Shown in pieces: positions 27,625 through 36,024 of a DNA stretch of 64,000 nt. The first letter of the stretch is position 1, and each line of letters starts with the position of its first letter. Both the position numbers and the translations under genes were made by a program. Where the stretch lies: assembly GCF_008705135.1 (NCBI RefSeq), contig NZ_CP023694.1, positions 3,825,001 through 3,889,000 of the forward strand, in the 5' to 3' direction. Source of the stretch: Streptomyces coeruleorubidus (GTDB lineage Bacteria > Actinomycetota > Actinomycetes > Streptomycetales > Streptomycetaceae). Under the pieces are notes generated by a model. That model did no database searches. It worked only from the letters and a program-made list of their open reading frames with translations, and was not told the origin of the DNA.

Positions 27625-29367
27625 GTGGACGCGCAAGGCCGTGGGCGGGCGGACGATATCGATCCCGCAGACCAGTGGGTGCTCAATCCGAACACCGGCG
27701 AATACGAACTGCGACTGCCTGCTTCCTCACCGCAGTCGGGCGTCCCGAGTCCCCGCAGGCCACCGGCCCCCGACGCGGCCCCGCCGGCGCGCGGCCGTAC
27801 GCAGGCGCCCGGCAGGCCGCGGCCCGAGACGCCGGGCCGTTCGGTGCCGCCGTCGCGCAGGCGCCGCGGGGCGCCGGAGGAGCCGCTGCCGGGGCGGCGC
27901 GGGCGTCGGCCGGCCAAGAAGGCCGCGAAGGGGAAGAAGGCCCTGCTGTGGACCGGCGGCGCGATGGCGTTCGTGCTGGTCGCCGGGGCGGGCGCCGCGT
28001 ACTTCTACATCGAGCACCTGAACGACAACATCGCGTCCGTCTCCGACGACGGCGCGAGCACCGGTGGCTTCCAGAAGGACAAGGCCATCAACATCCTGCT
28101 GATCGGCACCGACAAGCGCACCGGCAAGGGCAACGAGAGCTACGGCGACTCGGGAAGCGTCGGGCACGCCGACACCACGATCCTGCTGCACGTCTCCAAG
28201 GACCGCTCGAACGCGACCGCGCTGAGCATCCCGCGTGACCTCATCGTCGACGTGCCGGACTGCCCGACCACGCAGGAGGACGGGTCGCAGAAGATCATCC
28301 CGGGCACGCAGCAGGCCCGCTTCAACACCAGCCTCGGCCAGGACGGCCGTACCCCCAGCTGCACCATGCGGACCGTGACCGAGCTCACCGGGGTCAAGCC
28401 GGACAACTTCATGGTCGCCGACTTCAACGCGGTCAAGACGCTGACCAGCGCGGTCGGCGGGGTCGAGGTCTGCCTGGGCAAGGACATCGACGACCCGGAC
28501 TCGCACCTGAAGCTGTCGAAGGGCACGCACACGATCGAGGGCGAGCAGGCGCTGGCGTTCGTGCGCACCCGGCACGCCGTGGGCTTCGGCGGCGATCTGA
28601 GCCGGATCGGGCTCCAGCAGCAGTTCCTGAGCGCGCTGATGCGCAAGCTGAAGTCCAACGACACGCTCACCAGCCCCTCGAAGATGCTCGACCTGGCGGA
28701 GGCGGGCACCAAGGCCCTGACCGTCGACTCGCAGCTGGACAGCATCGGCAAGCTCAAGGACCTCGGTCTGGAGCTGGGCAAGCTCGACACCAAGAACCTG
28801 ACGTTCACCACGACCCCGGTGATCGACAACCCGACGGAGAAGGTCAAGAGCACGGTCGTGCTGAACGAGTCGACGGCCCCGCAGGTCTTCGACATGATCA
28901 AGAACGACGTCTCCTTCACCGCGGTCAAGGACAAGAAGAAGAAGGAGGCGGCCGCGGTGGCCGCCCGCCTGAAGGGCAGCAAGGCCCCGGCCTCCGAGGT
29001 CCGGGTGCGGATCCTCAACGGCGGTGCCGATCCCGGCAGCGCCCAGGAGACGCTCAGCTGGCTCCAGGTCGAGGAGGGCGTGACCAAGTCGGAGAACGCC
29101 GGCAACGCGCCCGCCGAGGGGGCGAAGACCACGCTCGAATACGCCCCCGACCAGGCCGACCAGGCCCGCCGCCTCGCCGACATCATGGGCCTGCCAGGGT
29201 CGGCGATGAAGCCGGGCGAGAGCGTCGAGAACGCCCAGGGGGTGCCCGCGATGACCCTGACCCTCGGCAAGGACTTCAAGGGTGCGGGCACCTCCCTCAC
29301 CGCTCCGTCGAAGGCGCCGGAGGGTGTGGACAAGTCCACGGCGGACAAGGTCGAGTGCGCCGAGTGA
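27625..29367 (+). CDS. LCP family protein with LytR_C domain (pair 1, first gene)
   Basis: About 580 residues: cytosolic N-terminus DPADQWVLNPNTGEYELRLP, a Pro/Arg-rich linker, one membrane helix (about 110-130), the LCP domain (NILLIGTDKRTGKGNESYGD, ADTTILLHVSKDRSNATALS, SIPRDLIVDVPDCP, GEQALAFVRTRHAVGFGGDL) and a C-terminal LytR_C domain from about 480 (SEVRVRILNGGADPGSAQET). Predicted ligase of wall glycopolymers to peptidoglycan. GTG 27625 is chosen because GGAGG precedes it and this stretch is conserved with the paralogue; GTG 27598, with an SD-like sequence inside the hairpin loop, is an alternative. A hairpin separates it from the next LCP gene. Confidence 0.88.
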   Translation: MDAQGRGRADDIDPADQWVLNPNTGEYELRLPASSPQSGVPSPRRPPAPDAAPPARGRTQAPGRPRPETPGRSVPPSRRRRGAPEEPLPGRRGRRPAKKAAKGKKALLWTGGAMAFVLVAGAGAAYFYIEHLNDNIASVSDDGASTGGFQKDKAINILLIGTDKRTGKGNESYGDSGSVGHADTTILLHVSKDRSNATALSIPRDLIVDVPDCPTTQEDGSQKIIPGTQQARFNTSLGQDGRTPSCTMRTVTELTGVKPDNFMVADFNAVKTLTSAVGGVEVCLGKDIDDPDSHLKLSKGTHTIEGEQALAFVRTRHAVGFGGDLSRIGLQQQFLSALMRKLKSNDTLTSPSKMLDLAEAGTKALTVDSQLDSIGKLKDLGLELGKLDTKNLTFTTTPVIDNPTEKVKSTVVLNESTAPQVFDMIKNDVSFTAVKDKKKKEAAAVAARLKGSKAPASEVRVRILNGGADPGSAQETLSWLQVEEGVTKSENAGNAPAEGAKTTLEYAPDQADQARRLADIMGLPGSAMKPGESVENAQGVPAMTLTLGKDFKGAGTSLTAPSKAPEGVDKSTADKVECAE

Positions 29368-29379
29368 CCTGACGGGCCC

Positions 29380-29405
29380 GCCGTACGTCTCACAGGGCGT
29401 ACGGC
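29380..29405 (+). promoter_or_regulatory. hairpin between the two genes of LCP pair 1
   Basis: GCCGTACG (29380-29387) pairs with CGTACGGC (29398-29405), and after one mismatch GGCC/GGCC extends the stem. It lies 12 nt after the first stop and 37 nt before the next start, so it may partly terminate transcription or shield mRNA ends. Confidence 0.55.
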
Positions 29406-29442
29406 AGGCCTTGTCCGGTGACGCGGGGGTGGAGAAGAGCAG

Positions 29443-31074
29443 ATGGCACAGAGCAGCAGTGTGTACGGGGAGGGGACGAAGCCGCGTGCCGTCCCGAGCG
29501 AGCCGGTCCCGGGCAGACCCGCCGGGCCGGGGGTCGGCGACGGCCCGGGAGGACGCCGGCCCGGCCGCGGACGCCGCGTCCTGCGCTGGTCGGCGACGTC
29601 CCTCTCGATGCTGATCCTCGCGACCGCCGGTGCCGGCTACCTCTACTACGAGCACCTGAACGGCAACATCGAGAAGGGCCGGCGCAGCAGCGGCGACTCC
29701 AAGGCGCGCAAGTCCGCCCCGAACGAGGCCGGGCAGACGCCCCTGAACATCCTGCTGGTCGGCTCCGACAGCCGTAACTCCGACGAGAACGTGAAGCTGG
29801 GCGGCGCCCGGAAGGACCGGGGCAATCCGCCGCTGGGCGACGTGCAGATGCTCATCCACCTGGCCGCGGACCGCAAGAGCGCCGCCGTGGTGAGCATTCC
29901 GCGCGACACCCGGGTCGACATACCGAAGTGCACCGACCCGAAGACCGGGCGGACGTACCCGCCGGTCAACACGATCATCAACGCCTCACTGGCCCGTGGC
30001 GGAGCGGGCTGCACGCTCGCGACCTGGGAGAACCTCACCGGGGTCTACATCGACCACTGGATGACGATCGACTTCGCGGGCGTGGTGAAGATGGCGGACG
30101 CCATCGGCGGGGTCGAGGTGTGCGTGCGGCAGAACGTGTGGGACCGGCCACTGCCCGGCGTTCCCGGCGGGTCGGGTCTGAAGCTGACGGCCGGCCGGAA
30201 GAAGGTCCAGGGCGAGCAGGCGCTCCAGTGGCTGCGCACCCGGCACGCCTGGGGCAGCGACCCGCTGCGGGCCCGGGCGCAGCACATGTACATGAACTCG
30301 ATGATCCGCACGCTCAAGGCGCAGAACGTCTTCACCGACACCGGCCGGCTGACCGACCTGGCCGAGGCGGCCACCAGGTCGCTGCACGTGTCCGAGGAGC
30401 TCGGCACGGTGAAGAAGCTGTACGACCTGGGAATGCAGCTCAAGACGGTCCCGACGGACCGCATCACCATGACGACGCTGCCCACGGCCGAGGACCCGCA
30501 GGACCGCAACCACCTGGTCCCGGCCGGTGCCGACGCCGACCGGGTGTGGGACATGATCCGCGACGACGTGCCCTTCGACGGCAAGGGCGGGAAGCCTGGC
30601 GCCAAGAAGCCCTCCCAGGCCTCCGAGCAGTCCGAGCAGTCCGAGGATCCGGCCGCGGCGGACGACGCCATCGGCGTCCTGGTGCAGAACGCCACGCGCT
30701 CGGACACCCTCGGTCCGGTGAGCGGGCGCGCGGGCGCCATCGCGCAGTCGCTCGTGGCCAAGGGCTTCGCGAAGGCCGCCGCGGACACCTCCGGCGCGCT
30801 GTCCGAGGACCGGACCGTCGTGCGCTACCCGAGCGCCGAGCTGGCGGGCGACGCGCAGCGTGTCGCCAAGTCGCTGGGCATTCCGGCGAGTTCGGTGCGG
30901 CGGTCGACCGATGTCTCCGGCGTCACGGTCGTCGTGGGCGCCGACTGGCGTACGGGTACGGCCTATCCGAAACAGCCGGCTCCGAAGGCCGGGGACCTGC
31001 CCGGTGACGCGGACGCCCTCAACGGCTCGGACGCCGGGCAGTGCATGGACGTGTACGCGCCCTACCGCTGGTAA
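29443..31074 (+). CDS. LCP family protein with LytR_C domain (pair 1, second gene)
   Basis: 543 residues: basic cytosolic start, helix at about 47-68 (LSMLILATAGAGYLYYEHL), LCP domain (NILLVGSDSRNSDENVKLGG, DVQMLIHLAADRKSAAVVSI, PRDTRVDIPKCTD, GEQALQWLRTRHAWGSDPLR), an Ser/Glu-rich spacer and a LytR_C domain (IGVLVQNATRSDTLGPVSGR). It differs clearly from the first gene of the pair, so the two may take different substrates. ATG 29443 follows TGGAG. Its nearest relative in the window is the gene at 33185, supporting duplication of a two-gene unit. Confidence 0.88.
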   Translation: MAQSSSVYGEGTKPRAVPSEPVPGRPAGPGVGDGPGGRRPGRGRRVLRWSATSLSMLILATAGAGYLYYEHLNGNIEKGRRSSGDSKARKSAPNEAGQTPLNILLVGSDSRNSDENVKLGGARKDRGNPPLGDVQMLIHLAADRKSAAVVSIPRDTRVDIPKCTDPKTGRTYPPVNTIINASLARGGAGCTLATWENLTGVYIDHWMTIDFAGVVKMADAIGGVEVCVRQNVWDRPLPGVPGGSGLKLTAGRKKVQGEQALQWLRTRHAWGSDPLRARAQHMYMNSMIRTLKAQNVFTDTGRLTDLAEAATRSLHVSEELGTVKKLYDLGMQLKTVPTDRITMTTLPTAEDPQDRNHLVPAGADADRVWDMIRDDVPFDGKGGKPGAKKPSQASEQSEQSEDPAAADDAIGVLVQNATRSDTLGPVSGRAGAIAQSLVAKGFAKAAADTSGALSEDRTVVRYPSAELAGDAQRVAKSLGIPASSVRRSTDVSGVTVVVGADWRTGTAYPKQPAPKAGDLPGDADALNGSDAGQCMDVYAPYRW

Positions 31075-31133
31075 CGGCCGGAGAAGCAACTCACACACCG
31101 GTCGACGGCTTCCTTCCCCTTCCCCCCATGGAA

Positions 31134-31220
31134 TTGGGCGGAATTGCCCAAATGTATGGACGCTGAATTTGTCATTCAGTGCACACCGACGTTCAACTGG
31201 GCGGATAGTGTGAGCGATCC
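31134..31220 (+). promoter_or_regulatory. upstream module of LCP pair, copy B
   Basis: Contains TTGGGC-GGAATT-GCCCAA (31134-31151), GAATTTGTCA (31165-31174) and AACTGGGCGGATAGTGTGAG (31195-31214), mirroring copy A at 27433-27516. The inverted repeat is longer here by one pair on each side. Confidence 0.65.
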
Positions 31221-31247
31221 AGTGCTTCTGTGATGACAAGTACCCGT

Positions 31248-31271
31248 GCGCCTTCCGGGGGGAGAAGGCGC
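31248..31271 (+). promoter_or_regulatory. leader hairpin before LCP gene, copy B
   Basis: GCGCCTTC (31248-31255) pairs with GAAGGCGC (31264-31271) around CGGGGGGA. Six base pairs are shared with copy A; stem ends and loop differ, yet pairing is kept. Confidence 0.6.
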
Positions 31272-31301
31272 CGCGTGCCCCGACGGAGGAAACAGACAAC
31301 C

Positions 31302-33092
31302 GTGGACGCGCAACGCCGTGGGCGGGGGGACCAGATCGACCCCGCAGACCAGTGGGTACTGAATCCGAACACCGGTGAATACGAACTGCGACTGACTCCA
31401 TCCGCAGCGCAGTCGCCGGTATCCGGGGCACGTGGAACCACTCCCCCGACGGGGGCGGGCGGCCGTACGGCGGGACCGCGCAAAGCGGCTCCCCGTAACG
31501 GGGCTCCCCGCAACGCGGCCTCCCCCAGCGCGGCATCCCGTGAGGGCGGTGCCACCCGCACCGACGTTCCGCCCCAGCGCCGGCGGCGCGGTGCGCCCGA
31601 GGAGCCGCCGCCCGGGCGGCGCGGCGGGCGCCGGCCGGTGCAGCGGAAGCCCAAGAAGGCCAAGAAGGTGCTGATGTGGACCGGCGGCACGATGGCGTTC
31701 GTGCTGGTCGGGGTCGGCGCGGCCGGCTACTTCTACCTCCAGCACCTGGAGGGCAACGTCACGACGACCGACGTCGGCAGCGCGGGCGCCAGCAACTTCA
31801 GCAAGGACGAGGCCTTCAGCGTCCTCATCATCGGCACGGACAAACGCACCGGTGAGGGCAACGAGGGCTACGGCGACAAGGGCAGCTCCGGCCACGCCGA
31901 CACCACGATCCTGCTGCACGTCGCCAAGGACCGCTCCAACGCGACCGCGCTCAGCATCCCCCGGGACCTGATCGTGGACATCCCCGACTGCCCGACGAAG
32001 CTGGAGGACGGCTCGGAGAAGGTCGTCCCGGGCCTGCGGGGCGTCCGCTTCAACCGGAGCCTCGGGGAGGACGGCCGGGACCCGGGCTGCACGATGCGCA
32101 CGGTGAAGGAGAACACCGGCATCCAGGTCGACCACTTCATGATGGCCGACTTCAACGCGGTGAAGACGCTGACGACGGCGGTGGACGGGGTCGACGTCTG
32201 CGTGGAGAAGCCGGTCAACGACAAGGAGTCCAAACTCGTCCTGCCCGCGGGCCCGTCGACGGTCGAGGGCGAGCAGGCACTCGCGTTCGTCCGTACCCGC
32301 AAGAGCTTCGGCAACAGCGGTGACCTGGACCGGATCAAGGTGCAGCAGCAGTTCCTGGGCTCGCTCATGCGCAAGATGTCCTCCAGTGACACCCTCACCA
32401 GCCCCTCGAAGCTGCTGAAACTGGCCGAGGCCGCCACCAAGGCGCTGACCGTGGACAAGGCCATCGGCAACGTCGGCACGCTCAAGGACATCGCCCTGGA
32501 GCTGAAGAAGGTGCCGACCAAGAACATCGCCTTCGCGACCGTCCCGGTGAAGGACAACCCGGCGGAGACGGTGAAGGCGACGGTCGTCCTGGACGAGTCG
32601 AAGGCTCCCCAGGTGTTCGACATGATCAAGAACGACGTCTCGTTCACCGAGGTCAAGGAGCAGAAGAAGAAGGAGAAGGACGCCGAGGCCGCACGGCTGA
32701 AGGGCAGCAAGGCCCCGGCCTCCGAGGTACGGGTCCGGGTCCTCAACGGCGGGGCCGTCACCGGCAGCGCGCAGAAGACCCTCCAGTACCTCCAGGTCGA
32801 GGAGGGCGTGACCAAGTCCGAGAACGGCGGGAACGCGCCCGCCGCACTGGCGAGGACCACGCTCGAGTACGCCCCCGACCAGGCCGACCAGGCCCGCCGC
32901 CTCGCCGACATCATGGGCCTGCCAGGGTCGGCGATGAAGCCCGGCGAGAGCGTGACCAACTCCCAGGGCGTGCCCGCGATGACCCTGACCCTCGGCAAGG
33001 ACTTCAAGGGCGCCGGCGTGAAGCTCAACGCCCCGGTCGAGGCGGCGGACGTGGAGAAGTCCACCGCCGACAAGGTGAAGTGTGCGAGTTGA
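31302..33092 (+). CDS. LCP family protein with LytR_C domain (pair 2, first gene)
   Basis: About 596 residues with the same plan as the gene at 27625: N-terminal DPADQWVLNPNTGEYELRLT, an Ala/Pro/Arg-rich linker, one helix (about 125-145), LCP domain (SVLIIGTDKRTGEGNEGYGD, ADTTILLHVAKDRSNATALS, GEQALAFVRTRKSFGNSGDL) and LytR_C (SEVRVRVLNGGAVTGSAQKT). A 74-nt stretch (32868-32941) is identical to 29140-29213 of the paralogue, including an uncommon CCA-GGG codon pair, which suggests recent duplication or gene conversion. GTG 31302 is chosen as for its paralogue; 31275 is the alternative. Confidence 0.88.
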   Translation: MDAQRRGRGDQIDPADQWVLNPNTGEYELRLTPSAAQSPVSGARGTTPPTGAGGRTAGPRKAAPRNGAPRNAASPSAASREGGATRTDVPPQRRRRGAPEEPPPGRRGGRRPVQRKPKKAKKVLMWTGGTMAFVLVGVGAAGYFYLQHLEGNVTTTDVGSAGASNFSKDEAFSVLIIGTDKRTGEGNEGYGDKGSSGHADTTILLHVAKDRSNATALSIPRDLIVDIPDCPTKLEDGSEKVVPGLRGVRFNRSLGEDGRDPGCTMRTVKENTGIQVDHFMMADFNAVKTLTTAVDGVDVCVEKPVNDKESKLVLPAGPSTVEGEQALAFVRTRKSFGNSGDLDRIKVQQQFLGSLMRKMSSSDTLTSPSKLLKLAEAATKALTVDKAIGNVGTLKDIALELKKVPTKNIAFATVPVKDNPAETVKATVVLDESKAPQVFDMIKNDVSFTEVKEQKKKEKDAEAARLKGSKAPASEVRVRVLNGGAVTGSAQKTLQYLQVEEGVTKSENGGNAPAALARTTLEYAPDQADQARRLADIMGLPGSAMKPGESVTNSQGVPAMTLTLGKDFKGAGVKLNAPVEAADVEKSTADKVKCAS

Positions 33093-33109
33093 CCCGCTGA
33101 GGGCAACTG

Positions 33110-33151
33110 ACAGGCCCGTCGTGCGTCTAACAGGGGGCAGGGCGGGCCTGT
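33110..33151 (+). promoter_or_regulatory. hairpin between the two genes of LCP pair 2
   Basis: ACAGGCCCG (33110-33118) pairs with CGGGCCTGT (33143-33151), a 9-bp stem with a 24-nt loop, at the position equivalent to the hairpin in pair 1 though the sequence is different. Confidence 0.5.
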
Positions 33152-33184
33152 TGCATGCGCCGGGGGGCGGGAAGGACCGGGGAA

Positions 33185-34786
33185 GTGACGCAGAGCGGTG
33201 TGCGGGAGAACGAAACGCGGCAGGGCGTCCGCCAGGAACCGGGCCCGGGCGGGACCACGTCGGCGACGGGCGGCACCCCCGGCGGCCCGAGCGGCGAGGG
33301 CCGGCCTCGGCGTACCCGGCGGTTGCTGAGGTGGTCCGCCGCCGTGCTCGCCCTTCTCATACTCGGGACAGCCGGGGCCGGATACCTCTACTACCGGCAC
33401 CTCAACGGCAACATCAAGAAGGACGCGCTGAACCTCGGCGACAACAAGGTCGCCGCACCGACGCCGAACGCCGCCGGGCAGACCCCGCTGAACATCCTGC
33501 TCATCGGCTCGGACGCACGGGACAGCAAGGAGAACCAGAAACTCGGCGGCGCCCGTGAGACGTTCGGCGCCGCGCCGCTGGCGGACGTGCAGATGCTGCT
33601 GCACCTGTCCGCCGACCGCACCAACATGTCGGTCATCAGCATGCCCCGCGACACGCTCGTGAAGATCCCGAAGTGCACCGACCCGGACGACGGGAAGGTG
33701 TACCCGGGAACCCAGGGGCGGACGATGACCAACCAGAGCCTCGGCAACGGCGGCCCGGGCTGCACCGTGGCCACCTGGCAGGAGCTCACCGGCATCCACA
33801 TCGACCACTTCATCATGGTCGACTTCGCGGGCGTGGTGTCCATGGCCGACGCCGTCGGCGGCGTCCCGGTGTGCGTCGACGCCAACATCCACTCGCGCAC
33901 CTCCGACGGCAAGGGCTCGGGCCTGAAGCTGGAGAAGGGCACCTCGTACATCCAGGGCGAGCAGGCCCTCCAATGGCTGCGCACCCGTTACGGCTTCGAG
34001 GACGGCAGCGACCTCGCCCGCGCCAAGGCCCAGCACATGTACATGAACGCGATGGTCCGCCAGCTGCGCGAGAACGCCACCCTCAGCAGCCCGAACAAGC
34101 TCCGCCGACTGGCCGAGGAGGCCACCCGGGCCCTGACCGTCGACCCCGGCCTCGACACCGTCAAGAAGCTCTACGACCTCAGCGACGAGCTGCGCAAGGT
34201 GGAGCCCGAGCGCATCACCATGACCACGATGCCCAACCGGTACGTCGGCGCCCGCGTGGAGCCCACGGAGGACGCCGAGCAGCTGTTCCGGCTGGTGCGG
34301 GAGGACATCGCGCTGGACGGCAAGGACAAGGACGGGAAGAAGGCGGCGGAGAAGGCCTCCGCCGACCCGGCCGCGGCCGACGGCGAGATCCCCGTCCAGG
34401 TCCGCAACGGCACCCGGACCGACACCCGGGCCGCGGCACGCGGGCGCGCGAGCACGGTGGCCGGACTGCTGACGGGGCAGGGCTTCACCCAGGCCGTCGC
34501 CGACACCACCGGCTCGTGGAGCGAGGAGCGGACCGTCGTCCGCTACCCGAGCGCCGACCTGGAGGGCGACGCCCAGCGGATCGCCAAGGCCCTCGGGATT
34601 CCGCTCGGTTCGGTGAAGCGGTCGACCGACGTCTCCGGCGTCACGCTCGTCGTGGGCGCCGACTGGCGGGAGGGCACGGCCTACAAGGCACCGAAGCGTA
34701 ACAACAAGACCCCGAAGTCGGCCCAGGCGCTCAACGGCGCGGACGACAAGGCCTGTATGCACGTGAACCCGAACTTCACCTGGTGA
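33185..34786 (+). CDS. LCP family protein with LytR_C domain (pair 2, second gene)
   Basis: 533 residues, paralogue of the gene at 29443: helix at about 40-60 (LALLILGTAGAGYLYYRHL), LCP domain (NILLIGSDARDSKENQKLGG, DVQMLLHLSADRTNMSVISM, PRDTLVKIPKCTD, GEQALQWLRTRYGFEDGSDL), Lys/Ala-rich spacer and LytR_C (IPVQVRNGTRTDTRAAARGR). GTG 33185 follows AAGGA at a good distance and matches the paralogue start (VTQSG against MAQSS); the frame is open from 33155 but without support. A near-perfect terminator follows, closing the four-gene LCP block. Confidence 0.88.
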   Translation: MTQSGVRENETRQGVRQEPGPGGTTSATGGTPGGPSGEGRPRRTRRLLRWSAAVLALLILGTAGAGYLYYRHLNGNIKKDALNLGDNKVAAPTPNAAGQTPLNILLIGSDARDSKENQKLGGARETFGAAPLADVQMLLHLSADRTNMSVISMPRDTLVKIPKCTDPDDGKVYPGTQGRTMTNQSLGNGGPGCTVATWQELTGIHIDHFIMVDFAGVVSMADAVGGVPVCVDANIHSRTSDGKGSGLKLEKGTSYIQGEQALQWLRTRYGFEDGSDLARAKAQHMYMNAMVRQLRENATLSSPNKLRRLAEEATRALTVDPGLDTVKKLYDLSDELRKVEPERITMTTMPNRYVGARVEPTEDAEQLFRLVREDIALDGKDKDGKKAAEKASADPAAADGEIPVQVRNGTRTDTRAAARGRASTVAGLLTGQGFTQAVADTTGSWSEERTVVRYPSADLEGDAQRIAKALGIPLGSVKRSTDVSGVTLVVGADWREGTAYKAPKRNNKTPKSAQALNGADDKACMHVNPNFTW

Positions 34787-34792
34787 CGGAAA

Positions 34793-34820
34793 CGGGCCCC
34801 TCCCGAAGGGGAGGGGCCCG
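34793..34820. terminator. bidirectional hairpin terminator
   Basis: A perfect 12-bp stem (CGGGCCCCTCCC / GGGAGGGGCCCG) with a GAAG tetraloop in the 52-bp convergent gap between the last LCP gene of pair 2 and the glycosyltransferase. Confidence 0.85.
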
Positions 34821-34838
34821 CAAGGCGTGCGGTGTGCG

Positions 34839-35897
34839 TCAGCCGGTGGTCGCGTCCGCGTCCGCCCGGACCGCCGGACGCCGGGACGCGATGACCTTCT
34901 TCGCCAGCGACCGCGGGCTGGTCAGGAAGCCCCAGCCCCACGACATGTGCATGGTGGCCAGCGCCACGGGGATCTGGAGCCGAGCCTTCAGCGGCAGCCC
35001 CTTGCCCGCCGGGACCGAGCCGAGCAGGATCGCCGCGAGATAGCCGCCGGGCACCACGAAACCCCACGGCGTCAGCAGCGCGCCCACCAGGGTCCCGGCC
35101 GCGATCGCGCACACGGCGGTCGGCGGGGCGAGGTAGCGCAGGTTGATCGAGCCCTCGTGGTACCGGGCGACGACGTGCCGCCAGCGGCCGTAGTCCTTGT
35201 ACTGCTTGGCGAGCGCCTTCACGCTCGGCCGGGGCCGGTACGACACCTTCAGCTCGGGCGAGAACCAGATGAGGCCCCCGGCCTCCCGGATCCGGAAGTT
35301 CAGCTCCCAGTCCTGGGCGCGGATGAACTCCACGTTGTAGCCGCCCTGCTGCTCCAGCGCCTCGCGCCGGAAGACTCCGAGGTAGACGGTCTCGGCCGGG
35401 CCGGCCTGTCCGCCCGTGTGGAAGGAGGCGTTGCCGACCCCGATCTTCGAGGTCATCGCGGCGGCGACGGCGTGCTCCCAGTCGTTCTCGCCCTCGGCGT
35501 GCATGATGCCGCCGACGTTCTGCGCGCCGGTCTCCTCCAGGAGCCGCACCGCGGTGGCGATGTAGTTGGGCGAGAGCATGCCGTGCCCGTCGACGCGGAC
35601 GACGATCGGGTGACGGGAGGCGTTGATCGCCGCGTTCAGGGCGGCCGGCGTACGGCCGGTCGGATTCGGAACGGTATGCACGCGCTTGCTTTTGAGAGAC
35701 GCAGTTTCGGCCACGAGTTCGGCGGCGATCTCGTCCGTGCGGTCCGTGGACGGACCGAGGGCGATCACGACCTCCATCTCGCCGGCGTACTCCTGCGCGA
35801 GGATCGCTTGGACTGCTCCCCGCAGGTGCCGTTCCTCGTCGAGGACGGGCATGATCACGGAAACGGCGGGGAGCCGCACGTCGGGATTGGCGTTCAT
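34839..35897 (-). CDS. membrane-associated glycosyltransferase, family 2
   Basis: A 352-residue GT2 enzyme: AVSVIMPVLDEERHLRGAVQ at the N-terminus, the donor-site Asp in IVVRVDGHGMLSPNYIATAV, and FIRAQDWELNFRIREAGGLI, whose Asp-Trp-Glu resembles the catalytic ED region. Two or three hydrophobic helices close the protein (about 275-325). Such enzymes transfer sugars to lipid carriers on the cytosolic side. The donor is unknown; GDP-mannose and UDP-sugars are both made by genes in the window. It is divergent from the next LCP gene, supporting a joint role in wall polymer assembly. Confidence 0.88.
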   Translation of the reverse strand: MNANPDVRLPAVSVIMPVLDEERHLRGAVQAILAQEYAGEMEVVIALGPSTDRTDEIAAELVAETASLKSKRVHTVPNPTGRTPAALNAAINASRHPIVVRVDGHGMLSPNYIATAVRLLEETGAQNVGGIMHAEGENDWEHAVAAAMTSKIGVGNASFHTGGQAGPAETVYLGVFRREALEQQGGYNVEFIRAQDWELNFRIREAGGLIWFSPELKVSYRPRPSVKALAKQYKDYGRWRHVVARYHEGSINLRYLAPPTAVCAIAAGTLVGALLTPWGFVVPGGYLAAILLGSVPAGKGLPLKARLQIPVALATMHMSWGWGFLTSPRSLAKKVIASRRPAVRADADATTG

Positions 35898-36024
35898 AGG
35901 GGCCTCACGTTACCGCGAACGGGGGACACCGGTGCGCGCCGCCGGGGCGCTACCGCGGGCCGCAGATCGTATCGGCCTACGGTTTCACGGATCCCACGTA
36001 CGGCCGTCGTCCGGAGGTGCCCCC

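Noticed and set aside
31868-34762. A 964-codon open frame on the minus strand opposite the second LCP pair
   Set aside because: It spans two genuine LCP genes and their gap and has no domain; third-position GC bias supports the plus strand.
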